From Bradyrhizobium cenepequi (GTDB lineage Bacteria; Pseudomonadota; Alphaproteobacteria; Rhizobiales; Xanthobacteraceae): a DNA stretch of 64,000 bases. The position numbers were made by a program, and so were the translations under genes. Below, piece after piece: positions 1 through 8,142 of this stretch; position 1 is the first letter of the stretch; every line of letters starts with the position of its first letter. The DNA lies in the NCBI RefSeq assembly GCF_020329485.1, contig NZ_JAGKJI010000001.1:372001-436000 (forward strand). The letters run 5' to 3'. Below the pieces are notes generated by a model, which was not told where the DNA came from, did not search any database, and saw only the letters and a list, made by a program, of their open reading frames with translations.

Positions 1-1515
1 TTGTTGCTGGGCCTTGCCTTTCTCGCGCTGGCACGCTGGCGGCCGGGGCGCGAGATCGACCCGATCGAGGCCAATGCCCTCTATGGCGGGCGGATGTCAT
101 TTCGCGGTAGCGTGATCGTCGCGCTGCAGACGATCTGGTCCTCTGGCGTCGGCGCCTCCGTCGGCCTCGAGGCTGGTTACACGCAGCTCTCCAGCGGCAT
201 CGCGGCTTCGTTCGGCCGCGCCTTCCATTTGCGCCGCATCGACCAGCGCATCATGGTCGGATGCGGAGCGGCGGCGGCGATCGCAGGCGCCTTCGGCGCG
301 CCGCTGGCCGGCGCCTTCTATGCTTTCGAACTTGTGATCGGCGGCTATACGCCCGCGAGCCTCGCGCCGGTCGGGGTCGCCGCGGTCGCCGGCTATTTTG
401 TCGCACATGCCTTCAGCGTGCTGACGCTGGGAGTAAGCGTCGATACCGTCGGCGATGTGCTGGGGCGCGACCTCGCCATCGCCGCGCTGCTCGGCGTGCT
501 GGCGGCGCTGTTCGGCATCGCCATCATGCGCGGCGTCACGCTGTGCGAGACGCTACTGGGAAAGACAAGGCTCTGGCCACCGCTGCGCACCGCGCTCGGC
601 GGTTTCGCCGTCGGGCTGATGGCGCTGCTGACGCCGCAGGTGATGTCCTCGGGTCACGGCGCGCTGCATCTCGGCGGCGTCGTGTCGATGCCGCTCACCT
701 TCATGGCCGGCGTGCTGATCCTGAAGGCGATGGCCTCGATCGTCTCGCTCGGTAGCGGGTTTCGCGGCGGCCTGTTCTTCGCCGCCCTGTTCATGGGCGC
801 GTTGGGCGGCCGGCTGTTTGCCGCTGGTTGCGACATGCTATGGCCGGGCCTCAACCTCGATCCCGACGTCTACGCGGTGATCGGCATGAGCGCGTTGTCG
901 GCGTCTGTGATCGGCGGACCGCTGACGATGTCCTTCATCGCGCTGGAATCGACCGGCAATCTCTGGCTCAGCACGGCGGTGCTGGTCGCCGTCATTATCT
1001 CCACCATGCTCACGCGGGAACTGTTCGGCTATTCGTTCGCCACTTGGCGCTTGCATCTGCGCGGCGAGACCATCCGCAGCGCCGCCGACGTCGGCTGGAT
1101 CCGCGATCTCACGGTGGACAAAATGATGCGCCGGGATATGACGACGGTGAATGCGGATATGCCAATCGCGCAGTTCCGCAAGCAGTTCCCGCTCGGCTCC
1201 AAGACGCAGGTGGTCGCGGTCGATAGCGAGGGGCGCTACGCCGGCCTGGCATTGATCGCAGAAGCGCATGCGCCCGATGTCGAGATGAACAACGGTCTCG
1301 CCGGCATCCTGCGCCATAGCGACGTCGTGCTGCATCCGTCCATGAACATCCAGGAAGCGATTGCGGTGTTCGATGCAGCGGAAGCGGAATCGCTCGCCGT
1401 GGTCGAAGAGGGCGCGGAGCGCTGTCCGATGGGCGTCCTCACCGAGGCGCACGCGATGCGGCGTTATGCCGAGGAATCCGAGCAGCGCCGGCGCGAGGTG
1501 ATCGGCGAGGTCTGA
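1..1515 (+). CDS. ClC-family chloride channel/antiporter with C-terminal CBS region (5' end cut by the window)
   Basis: The protein is open at the window edge, so its true start lies upstream; ClC proteins normally have about 80 more residues before this point. The 504 visible residues are mostly hydrophobic helices, followed from about residue 365 by a soluble part with two CBS-like segments (around 370-425 and 435-490). Family motifs are present: GCGAAAAIAGAFGAPLAG in the middle and the GSGFRGGLFF stretch that corresponds to the GxxxGxFxP motif. The gating-glutamate motif normally reads GREGP; here it is GLEAGY, so the Glu is kept but the Gly-Pro after it is lost. Likely role is chloride transport or H+/Cl- exchange in the inner membrane. 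Family assignment is firm; ion selectivity is not. Confidence 0.9.
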   Translation: MLLGLAFLALARWRPGREIDPIEANALYGGRMSFRGSVIVALQTIWSSGVGASVGLEAGYTQLSSGIAASFGRAFHLRRIDQRIMVGCGAAAAIAGAFGAPLAGAFYAFELVIGGYTPASLAPVGVAAVAGYFVAHAFSVLTLGVSVDTVGDVLGRDLAIAALLGVLAALFGIAIMRGVTLCETLLGKTRLWPPLRTALGGFAVGLMALLTPQVMSSGHGALHLGGVVSMPLTFMAGVLILKAMASIVSLGSGFRGGLFFAALFMGALGGRLFAAGCDMLWPGLNLDPDVYAVIGMSALSASVIGGPLTMSFIALESTGNLWLSTAVLVAVIISTMLTRELFGYSFATWRLHLRGETIRSAADVGWIRDLTVDKMMRRDMTTVNADMPIAQFRKQFPLGSKTQVVAVDSEGRYAGLALIAEAHAPDVEMNNGLAGILRHSDVVLHPSMNIQEAIAVFDAAEAESLAVVEEGAERCPMGVLTEAHAMRRYAEESEQRRREVIGEV

Positions 1516-1528
1516 TCGCCGCAGCGAA

Positions 1529-2503
1529 CTACATCGGAACCTTCTCCAGCTTCTGCAGGCAGCGTGCCACCCTCACCTCAGCCGGCATCTCGGTATCGGG
1601 AAAGCTGGTCTTCCAGTCGGTGACGCCGACCTCGCCGACATAGATGTCGCCTTTCGAATCCAATGCGATGCCGTGCGGCGCCAGAAACTTGCCGGTCTCG
1701 ACACCGGGGCCGTTCTCGCCACCGAGCCGCGCGATGCGGCTGCCCTTGGCATCGACGATGGTCAGTCGCGGCCCGAGATTCGGCACCTTGCGGTTGACCG
1801 CGAGACCCGGGCCGAGTTCGCCGACCACGAAATTCGGCTGCCTGCCGCCGCAGCAACACAGCGCGCAGGGACGGTGCAGATTGTTCCACTGCGTCTCGTA
1901 CTTGCCATTGCCGTCGAACACCTGCACGCGATGGTTCTCGCGGTCGGCGACATAGACAAAGCCATCTGCATCGGTCGCGATGTTGTGGACGATGTTGAAT
2001 TGTCCGGGATCGGTGCCGGACTCGCCCCAGCTCTTCATCAGCCTGCCGTCGGGCGTGAATTTGTGGACGCGGGCGTTGCCGTAACCATCGGAGACATAGA
2101 TCTCACCCTTTGGCGATAGCGCGGTGTGGGTGCAGCGGTTGAACGGCTCGCCGCTCATGAACGGCGCGGGCTGACTTGGGATGCCGATCGTCAGCAGCAC
2201 CTTTCCCTCTGCCGAGCATTTGCGCACGGTATGGTCGCCGTCGTCGGTGCAATAGAGGTTATCGTCGGCGTCGATATGCAGGCCGTGGGCGCGGGAGAAC
2301 AGGCCTTCGCCCCAGCTGCGCAGGAAATTGCCTTCGCGGTCGAACACGATCATCGGATGTTCGCCGCGGTTGAAGACATAGATGCGGTCCTTGCTGTCGA
2401 CCGCGACGGAGGCGACATCGGTGAGCTGCCAGCCGTCGGGCAGCTTGGCCCAGTTCTGTGCCATGCGGTAGCGATGCTCGCCGGAGCCGAGAATGGTCGC
2501 CAT
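1529..2503 (-). CDS. NHL-repeat beta-propeller protein (peptidyl-alpha-hydroxyglycine lyase-like)
   Basis: 324 residues from the ATG at 2503, which has a clear AGGGGA ribosome site; the reading frame is open further upstream but lacks a site there. The sequence is a run of NHL blades, for example VAVDSKDRIYVFNRG, LHIDADDNLYCTDDG, IATDADGFVYVADRENHR and IALDSKGDIYVGEV. This is the layout of the lyase half of peptidylglycine-amidating enzymes and of many bacterial binding propellers. A cysteine cluster (CALCCCGG, about residue 215) is unusual. There is no signal peptide, so it is probably cytoplasmic. It follows the flavin monooxygenase by 28 bases on the same strand and is probably co-transcribed. 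Substrate unknown. Confidence 0.82.
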   Translation of the reverse strand: MATILGSGEHRYRMAQNWAKLPDGWQLTDVASVAVDSKDRIYVFNRGEHPMIVFDREGNFLRSWGEGLFSRAHGLHIDADDNLYCTDDGDHTVRKCSAEGKVLLTIGIPSQPAPFMSGEPFNRCTHTALSPKGEIYVSDGYGNARVHKFTPDGRLMKSWGESGTDPGQFNIVHNIATDADGFVYVADRENHRVQVFDGNGKYETQWNNLHRPCALCCCGGRQPNFVVGELGPGLAVNRKVPNLGPRLTIVDAKGSRIARLGGENGPGVETGKFLAPHGIALDSKGDIYVGEVGVTDWKTSFPDTEMPAEVRVARCLQKLEKVPM

Positions 2504-2531
2504 CTGATTTCCCCTGGAGCGATGGATTGGG

Positions 2532-4316
2532 TTATGCAAACGTCGCCCGCGGCCCGACATCGCGCGGCAGCAGGCCTTCCTCGATCGCCTTGATCTGCAG
2601 CGCCAGGTGCTTCGAGCCGATCCGGCATTGCGCCAGCCCGCCGGCGATCAGCCAGAGGCCCGCCTGGCGCGTGCGGGTGTACATGTTGCGGAGCTCCTGC
2701 TCCTCGCCAAAGCCCCAGATCGTGCCGACGCGGCCGGCGACGTCGGCGCCGAACAGCTTCTTCACCAGTTCCTCCTGGCGCTTGTAGCCGGTCGCGAGCA
2801 CCACGAGGTCGGCGGCGACAAGCTCGCCGTTCTTCATCCTGGCGCCGTCGGGCACGAACGTCTCGATGTCGGCAAACTGCTTGAGCGCGATCTCGCCTTT
2901 CACGACCAGGTCGGAGCAGCCAACGTTGAAATAGTAACCGCCGCCGCGGGTGAGATATTTGAATTGCCAGCCGGTGTTGTCCTCGCCGTAGTCGAGCTTG
3001 AAGCCGACGCGTGCCAGGCCCTCGAGCAGGTCCTTGTCCAGCGCTTTCGATTTCTCCGTCACCATCGCGTGGCTCTTGCGCGCGAGCTTGAACGGCATCG
3101 ATACTGCGATCAAGTCATTGTCGTCGAGCGTCCCCTCATTGTAGGGCGCGTAGACGAGCTGCGCCGATGGCTCGATGCTGACCACCAGCGTCGGGTTGCG
3201 CTGTACCAGCGTCACCTGAGCGCCGCTGGAGTAAAGGTCCTGAGCGATGTCGTGGCCGCTATTGCCGGTGCCGATGACGATGGTGCCATTGCCCTTCCAG
3301 CTCTCGCCGTCGTCATAGCGGCTGGAATGCATGACCTTGCCGGAAAAATCCTTCAGGCCGGGAATATCAGGCACGTTCGGAATGCCGCTGACTCCGGTCG
3401 CGAGCACCACATGCCGCGGGTGCATCTCGCGCGTCGTACCGCCGGCGCGCAGCGTCACGGTCCAGCGGCCTTCGTTCTCGTCGTAATGCCCGCCCTCGAA
3501 CTCGGTCCCGGTCCAGAAGTTCAGCTCCATCGCATCGACATAAGCGTCGAACCAGTTGGCGAGCTTGTCCTTCGGAATATACGTCGGCCAGTTCGGCGGG
3601 AAATGCATATAGGGCAGGTGGTTGACCTGGACCTGGTTGTGCAAGGTGAGCGCGTGATAACGCTTGCGCCAATTGTCGCCGATGCGCTCTTCGCGATCGA
3701 CGATCAGCGTGTCGACCTGCAACTGCTTCAGCCGTGCGGCGATGCAGAGCCCGCTCTGGCCGCCGCCGACCACGAGGACGGTTGGATCGCGATCGGCATA
3801 ATCAGCGGAGGCCTTGCGCAAATCGAGCCAGTTCGGTCCGCGGAAGTCACGCGAATAGGCATTGCCGCGCGGGCGGCCGGCGCCGAGCTGCTCCTCAAAC
3901 CCCTTGAGCTCGCCCAGCTCGGTCAAGAGCGTCCAGGCCTTCAGCGTATTGCCATCGGTAGGGTCAGGGATCAGGCGGACGATTCCGCTGCCGCGACCCT
4001 CAGCGGTCTCGAACTTGAACATAGCCTCGATCGCATTGGTGCCGGCCCGCGTCACCTTGCGCGGCGCGCGGCGCTCGGGATCGATCGCCAAGCGGCGTGG
4101 TGCCGCGCGGGCCGCATGCTGCTTCAACTCGGCAATGATGGCGTCCGCGCCTTCGACCGTCTGGATGTTCCAGCTCAGCGCCAGCACGTCGCGCCAGAAA
4201 CCGTCAGGGAGAAACAGGAAATTGAGCGCGCCGTCGCCAGGCTTGCGAAGTGCGTCCTCGAATCGGGCAAGCCAAGTGTCGGCGGCCACCGAGATGTCGT
4301 CGGTCTTGTCGAGCAT
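2532..4316 (-). CDS. FAD-dependent flavin monooxygenase with N-terminal NTF2-like part
   Basis: 594 residues. The first ~165 residues resemble the NTF2/SnoaL-like domain often fused to these enzymes. Then comes an FAD-binding Rossmann motif VVGGGQSG, the flavin-monooxygenase fingerprint FSGKVMHSSRY (pattern FxGxxxHxxxY), a second nucleotide motif GTGNSG for NADPH and the late ATG motif VVLATGYKR. It should use NADPH and oxygen to oxidise a soft nucleophile or ketone; the substrate cannot be read from sequence. It sits between the DUF2855 gene and the NHL-propeller gene, all on the minus strand with short gaps, which suggests one oxidative catabolic or detoxification module. Confidence 0.88.
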   Translation of the reverse strand: MLDKTDDISVAADTWLARFEDALRKPGDGALNFLFLPDGFWRDVLALSWNIQTVEGADAIIAELKQHAARAAPRRLAIDPERRAPRKVTRAGTNAIEAMFKFETAEGRGSGIVRLIPDPTDGNTLKAWTLLTELGELKGFEEQLGAGRPRGNAYSRDFRGPNWLDLRKASADYADRDPTVLVVGGGQSGLCIAARLKQLQVDTLIVDREERIGDNWRKRYHALTLHNQVQVNHLPYMHFPPNWPTYIPKDKLANWFDAYVDAMELNFWTGTEFEGGHYDENEGRWTVTLRAGGTTREMHPRHVVLATGVSGIPNVPDIPGLKDFSGKVMHSSRYDDGESWKGNGTIVIGTGNSGHDIAQDLYSSGAQVTLVQRNPTLVVSIEPSAQLVYAPYNEGTLDDNDLIAVSMPFKLARKSHAMVTEKSKALDKDLLEGLARVGFKLDYGEDNTGWQFKYLTRGGGYYFNVGCSDLVVKGEIALKQFADIETFVPDGARMKNGELVAADLVVLATGYKRQEELVKKLFGADVAGRVGTIWGFGEEQELRNMYTRTRQAGLWLIAGGLAQCRIGSKHLALQIKAIEEGLLPRDVGPRATFA

Positions 4317-4408
4317 GAGCGTTCCCCGTCACGGCCGTCTTCGCGTCGTGTTCCCTCGCAGCCTATACCTATTCGGCAGGCCGCAGAAAGGCCGTGACGG
4401 GATGTCGG

Positions 4409-5494
4409 CTATTCCGACAGAGAAAGGATATGTCCCACTTCCGGTGGCACCCGGCCGTCGAGGGTATCGAGATAGGCCGTCTGCACGGCGGCGGGACCGC
4501 GGCCTTCGGTCACCTTGAGCCATTGCTCGAGCTTTGGCGCGAAGCCGGACCAGGCGACGCCGAAGCGTGTGTCGACCCCGCCGGGTCCCCATTCCTTCGC
4601 ACGCTTGCGGATCTGGTCGGGCGCGAAGAACCAACTCGGCTTCGCTCCCGGCAATTCCGGCTCGTTCTCTGAGGACAGTCGATGCGTCAGTCCGACGCGC
4701 CCGGAATATTTCATCTGCGCGCCAAAATGCAGGTGCAGCGTTTCGCGCAAGCGGCTGTTGCCGGCCATGTCCACGAACGCCGTCGGCTTATCGGAAGGCA
4801 GGGATGCGACGCGATCATAGGTGATGACCTCGTCGTAGCAGCCGAGCGATGTCACGAAGCTGGCATTTGCCGCCGACGTCAGGCCGATCACCTTGATGCC
4901 TCTGCTGTGCAAGAGATGCGCGAGCCCGAAGGCGGTCTTGCTGGAAGCGGAAGAGAGCATCACGCTCTCGGCGCCAAAAAATTCGTTCTCGGCGAGGAAG
5001 TCGTCGACCAGGAACGACAGCATGAACAGCGGCCGCAGTAGGGCCTGGTAGTCGCCCTGCCGCCCGGCAAAGGCGGGATTGCCGCTGACGCGTGCATAGG
5101 CGTTGTAGACCGGCGCCACGCCCTGGCGATGTGCAGCGCCGTCGCGCAGGCCGCGCTTGCCGACATCGGTGGCCTCGATCACAAGATGCGTCGCCATCGG
5201 GAAATAGCCGAACAGCCGTTCGCCTTCGGCAACGTTCGGGTGGCGAGAGGCGATCACCTCGCCAAATCCCCACACCGGAATGTTGCCAAACCCTTCCGGT
5301 GCAGGGAATAGCTGCCAGTATTTGAGCTCGTCGCCGAGCACCGCGTAGGTGATGTTGTTGGCGGTCAGCGCAAAGCTCGTCACCTTGATCAGCAACGTCT
5401 CGCTCGGAAGCGTGGCGGCATCGGGCAGAGCCCGCTCGATGAACTTGCATTGCTTGAGATCGTTGCGGGCGACGACGAAATCGGTCGATGTCAT
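4409..5494 (-). CDS. DUF2855 family protein (medium-chain reductase-like)
   Basis: 361 residues. Matches the DUF2855 family: a GroES-like N-terminal part (FALTANNITYAVLGD, GFGEVIAS) and a Rossmann-like centre with a degenerate nucleotide site (SSASSKTAFGLAHLL), as in quinone-oxidoreductase-like proteins. It lacks the zinc ligands of alcohol dehydrogenases. It is the first gene of the leftward group, ending 92 bases before the flavin monooxygenase. No close functional precedent is known to me; a reductase or hydratase step acting with the monooxygenase is an inference from position. The start has only a weak ribosome site. Confidence 0.8.
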   Translation of the reverse strand: MTSTDFVVARNDLKQCKFIERALPDAATLPSETLLIKVTSFALTANNITYAVLGDELKYWQLFPAPEGFGNIPVWGFGEVIASRHPNVAEGERLFGYFPMATHLVIEATDVGKRGLRDGAAHRQGVAPVYNAYARVSGNPAFAGRQGDYQALLRPLFMLSFLVDDFLAENEFFGAESVMLSSASSKTAFGLAHLLHSRGIKVIGLTSAANASFVTSLGCYDEVITYDRVASLPSDKPTAFVDMAGNSRLRETLHLHFGAQMKYSGRVGLTHRLSSENEPELPGAKPSWFFAPDQIRKRAKEWGPGGVDTRFGVAWSGFAPKLEQWLKVTEGRGPAAVQTAYLDTLDGRVPPEVGHILSLSE

Positions 5495-5699
5495 GAGGGC
5501 GGCTCCGGCTTTGGACGCGCCGCCATCTTTGCGTCGGGCGATGAAGGTTTTGCAACAGCAACATAGTTTAAAACGCTGTTCGCATCAGCGCTCCGATGAA
5601 GCGACAGTAATACGCGCGACATACTCAGTTCTCGTAGCCTGGGTCACGCTGCGCTCCATGCGGCCATGGGCCTGGCGGGGGTAATCCTCTGGATTGATA

Positions 5700-5966
5700 T
5701 CAGCGACGGCCAACGTAGGCGAGCAGTCGTACTGAAAACCAGGCCGTCGCAGCAAACAGGAGGCCAGCACAAAGGCCAAAGAATGGACGATAGGACAAGC
5801 CTTCGAGATATCGATGGAGTTCAAGAGCTTGGAAGAAAGCGATAGTGACGATCCAGATCAATGCGGTGAACCATTTCCACAATATCGGGTCTAGATCACT
5901 TTCTTTCCGAGCCCTTCTGAGGACAAAGAAAACGATCAAAGCGACAAAGATCGAAAACCAGGTCAT
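5700..5966 (-). CDS. Small hypothetical membrane protein, 88 aa
   Basis: A short reading frame with three hydrophobic segments (about residues 3-16, 31-48 and 60-83) separated by charged turns (RRARKESDLD, LHRYLEG). The stretch is noticeably more AT-rich than its neighbours, which hints at a recent arrival. No ribosome site is obvious before the ATG. I do not recognise the family. The composition is that of a real integral membrane protein rather than a shadow frame, since there is no credible gene opposite it. Confidence 0.55.
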   Translation of the reverse strand: MTWFSIFVALIVFFVLRRARKESDLDPILWKWFTALIWIVTIAFFQALELHRYLEGLSYRPFFGLCAGLLFAATAWFSVRLLAYVGRR

Positions 5967-6084
5967 GTTGGGTTCGTCCGTTTGGCGAACAGGTAGACCA
6001 AGACGAGTTTCGGTTTTGCCCGATCGGGGATCGCAATCTAATTAAAGTTCGCCCAGCCGCGCACCGGCGCGGCGGAAATACGTC

Positions 6085-6738
6085 TTATTTCGAGCCCGCA
6101 ATTACACCCTCGCGTTTCTTCAGCACACGGTAATAGGCCCACCACAGATGCGCGGCGGCGCCGCGCAGCGGGCGCCAGGGCTCGGCCAACGGCGCCATCT
6201 GTTTCGCGGTCGGCCGCTCCTTCAACCCCAATCCGATCTTCACCGCTTCCTGCACGGCGAGATCGCCCGCCGGCCAGGCGTCGCCGTGGCCGAGGCAGAA
6301 CAACAGATAGATGTCCGCGGTCCACGGGCCGATGCCCGGCAGCGCAGTCAGTGTGTTGTGGGCGATGTCGGCGACTTCGTTCGCGAGCACATCGAGGTTC
6401 AGCCGTTCGGCGGCGAGTTCGCGCGCGATGTGCTTCAGCGTCTTGATCTTCGCTGCCGACAAGCCGAGCCGGCCAAGCCGGTCGGCGCGGGCTTTGCTGA
6501 TTGCGTCATGATGAAACGGGTCGAACGCCTTGCTGACGCGGCCCCAGATCGCCGCGGCGCTCGCGGTTGAAAGCTGTTGGCCGCAGATGATGGCGGCGAG
6601 CCCGGTAAAGCCCGGTTCGCGCTGGCGAATCGTCGGCATGCCGGTGAGCTCCAGCACCGGCTTCAGCCGCTTGTCCTGCTTTACAAGCATGTGGATGGCA
6701 TCTTCCAGGTCCGACTGAGTTTCGAAGTGAACGAGCAT
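6085..6738 (-). CDS. DNA-3-methyladenine glycosylase II (AlkA-type HhH-GPD)
   Basis: 217 residues from the ATG at 6738, preceded by AAGGAAAG at good spacing. The frame stays open for about 310 codons upstream, but that part runs antisense to gluQ and through a repeat and is not coding. The helix-hairpin-helix motif LPGIGPWTADIY followed by the catalytic Asp in AWPAGD marks the HhH-GPD glycosylase superfamily, and ICGQQLSTASA is typical of this branch. It removes alkylated bases (3-methyladenine and related) in base-excision repair. It stands alone, divergent from gluQ across a long palindromic repeat. Confidence 0.9.
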   Translation of the reverse strand: MLVHFETQSDLEDAIHMLVKQDKRLKPVLELTGMPTIRQREPGFTGLAAIICGQQLSTASAAAIWGRVSKAFDPFHHDAISKARADRLGRLGLSAAKIKTLKHIARELAAERLNLDVLANEVADIAHNTLTALPGIGPWTADIYLLFCLGHGDAWPAGDLAVQEAVKIGLGLKERPTAKQMAPLAEPWRPLRGAAAHLWWAYYRVLKKREGVIAGSK

Positions 6739-6750
6739 TACTTTCCTTGC

Positions 6751-6966
6751 GTCATGGCCGGGCATAAGCGCGCAGCGCGTCTTACAATCAACGTCCCGGC
6801 CATCCACGTCCTCTCTTTTCGATCGCATGCTGGTCTGAGCTATAACAACGTGCGAGTCAGCCGGCGCGTGATCCACCTTGACACATTTCTTCGGTGAAGC
6901 CGAAGAGCGTGGATGGCCGGGAGTGCCAGGGTTAAGACGCGCTTCGCGCTTGTGCCCGGCCATGAC
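6751..6966. repeat. Long imperfect palindrome between the glycosylase and gluQ
   Basis: The outer arms 6751-6784 and 6933-6966 are reverse complements over 34 bases with two mismatches. A nested pair (6794-6807 and 6908-6921) is an exact 14-base inverted repeat. The layout is that of a dispersed palindromic element. The spurious upstream extensions of both flanking genes run through it. Confidence 0.8.
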
Positions 6967-6978
6967 GAGAGTCCAGGA

Positions 6979-7851
6979 ATGTCGCCACCCGTTTTCCGAT
7001 TCGCGCCGAGCCCGAATGGTTACCTCCATCTCGGCCACGCTTTTTCGGTGCTGCTGAATTTTGACCGCGCTCGCGAGGCCGGGGGACGATTCCTGCTGCG
7101 GATCGAGGACATCGATCCGACGCGCTGCCGGCCGGAGTTCGAGATGGCGATCTACGAGGATCTTGCCTGGCTCGGCATCTCCTGGGAGACGCCGGTGTGG
7201 CGGCAGTCGGAGCATCTCGACGCCTATCGCGAGGCGCTCGAGCAACTGACCGCGCAGGGCCTGCTCTATCCGAGCTTTGAAAGCCGCGCCGAGATCGCGC
7301 GCCTGATCGCCGAGCGCGAGGCGGCGGGACCATGGCCCCGCGATCCCGATGGCGCGCCGCTCTATCCGGGCGCCGCGAGATCGCTGCCGGCATCCGAGCG
7401 GCGGCGGTTGATCGAGGCGGGAGCGCCTTACGCGCTGCGGCTCGATATGGCGGCGGCCCGCGCGCGGGCGAAACATCTGACCTGGACCGAGCAGGGCGAG
7501 GGGCCGGCCGGCGAGCACGGAACCGTCACCGCGTGGCCGGAGGCTTGGGGCGACGTCATCCTGGCGCGCAAGGAGACGCCGACCAGTTATCACCTCTCGG
7601 TCGTGGTCGACGACGCCCTCCAGGGGGTGACCGACGTCATCAGGGGGCAGGACCTGTTCTGGTCGACCAGCGTGCACCGGCTGCTGCAGGAGCTCCTCTG
7701 CATCCCTCCGTCAACCTACCGGCATCACCGGCTGATTCGCGATTCGGCCGGGCAGAAGCTGTCGAAGTCGACCAAGGCGACCGCCTTGCGGGAACTGCGC
7801 GCCGGCGGCGCGACGCCCGCTGACATCCGCCGTCTCGTCGGCCCGCCCTAA
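6979..7851 (+). CDS. gluQ: Glutamyl-Q tRNA(Asp) synthetase
   Basis: 290 residues from the ATG at 6979; the frame is open 22 codons further up, but that part lies inside the palindromic repeat. The class I synthetase core is clear: FAPSPNGYLHLGHA (HIGH-type motif) near the start and KLSKST (KMSKS-type) near residue 250. The protein ends after the catalytic domain with no anticodon-binding domain, which separates it from true glutamyl-tRNA synthetase (about 470 residues). It attaches glutamate to queuosine at position 34 of tRNA(Asp) in the cytoplasm. It appears monocistronic. Confidence 0.9.
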   Translation: MSPPVFRFAPSPNGYLHLGHAFSVLLNFDRAREAGGRFLLRIEDIDPTRCRPEFEMAIYEDLAWLGISWETPVWRQSEHLDAYREALEQLTAQGLLYPSFESRAEIARLIAEREAAGPWPRDPDGAPLYPGAARSLPASERRRLIEAGAPYALRLDMAAARARAKHLTWTEQGEGPAGEHGTVTAWPEAWGDVILARKETPTSYHLSVVVDDALQGVTDVIRGQDLFWSTSVHRLLQELLCIPPSTYRHHRLIRDSAGQKLSKSTKATALRELRAGGATPADIRRLVGPP

Positions 7852-7878
7852 AGTGCGATGAGTTGTCCGCTTGTTTAT

Positions 7879-8002
7879 CTCTCCCGCTTGCTTGCGGGGG
7901 AGGTCGGCGCGCCAGCGCCGGGTGGGGGCTCTCTCCACACGCTCGGACAGCGTGAATCGTGGAGAGAGCCCCCACCCCAGCCCTCCCCCGCAAGCGGGAG
8001 AG
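7879..8002. repeat. Dispersed palindromic element
   Basis: Outer arms 7879-7902 and 7981-8002 and inner arms 7922-7938 and 7959-7975 (exact over 17 bases) form a nested inverted repeat. The same style of element, CTCTCCC at one end and GGGAGAG at the other, recurs at 10538-10656 and 34487-34632. It fills most of the gap between gluQ and the histidine kinase gene. Confidence 0.8.
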
Positions 8003-8142
8003 GAGCGCAGCGCCCGTCGTGGAGGCAATTCAACCCTGTCTCATCATGATCCAGAGCCAAGGGGTCCGTCGGCCAAAGGTCTCCGTGACACCCACCACCC
8101 CGGCATGCCATTCTGCCGGCCGGGGCAGGGTCTACGAGAATC

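Noticed and set aside
2607..4397. 596-aa plus-strand frame opposite the flavin monooxygenase
   Set aside because: It is antisense to a gene with clear FAD and NADPH motifs. Its composition (His, Arg, Ala and Gly rich, no family motif) is that of a mirror frame of GC-rich coding DNA.
6085..7677. 530-aa reading of the DNA glycosylase gene
   Set aside because: The upstream 313 residues lie antisense to gluQ and inside a palindrome. The ATG at 6738 has a proper ribosome site and gives the family length.
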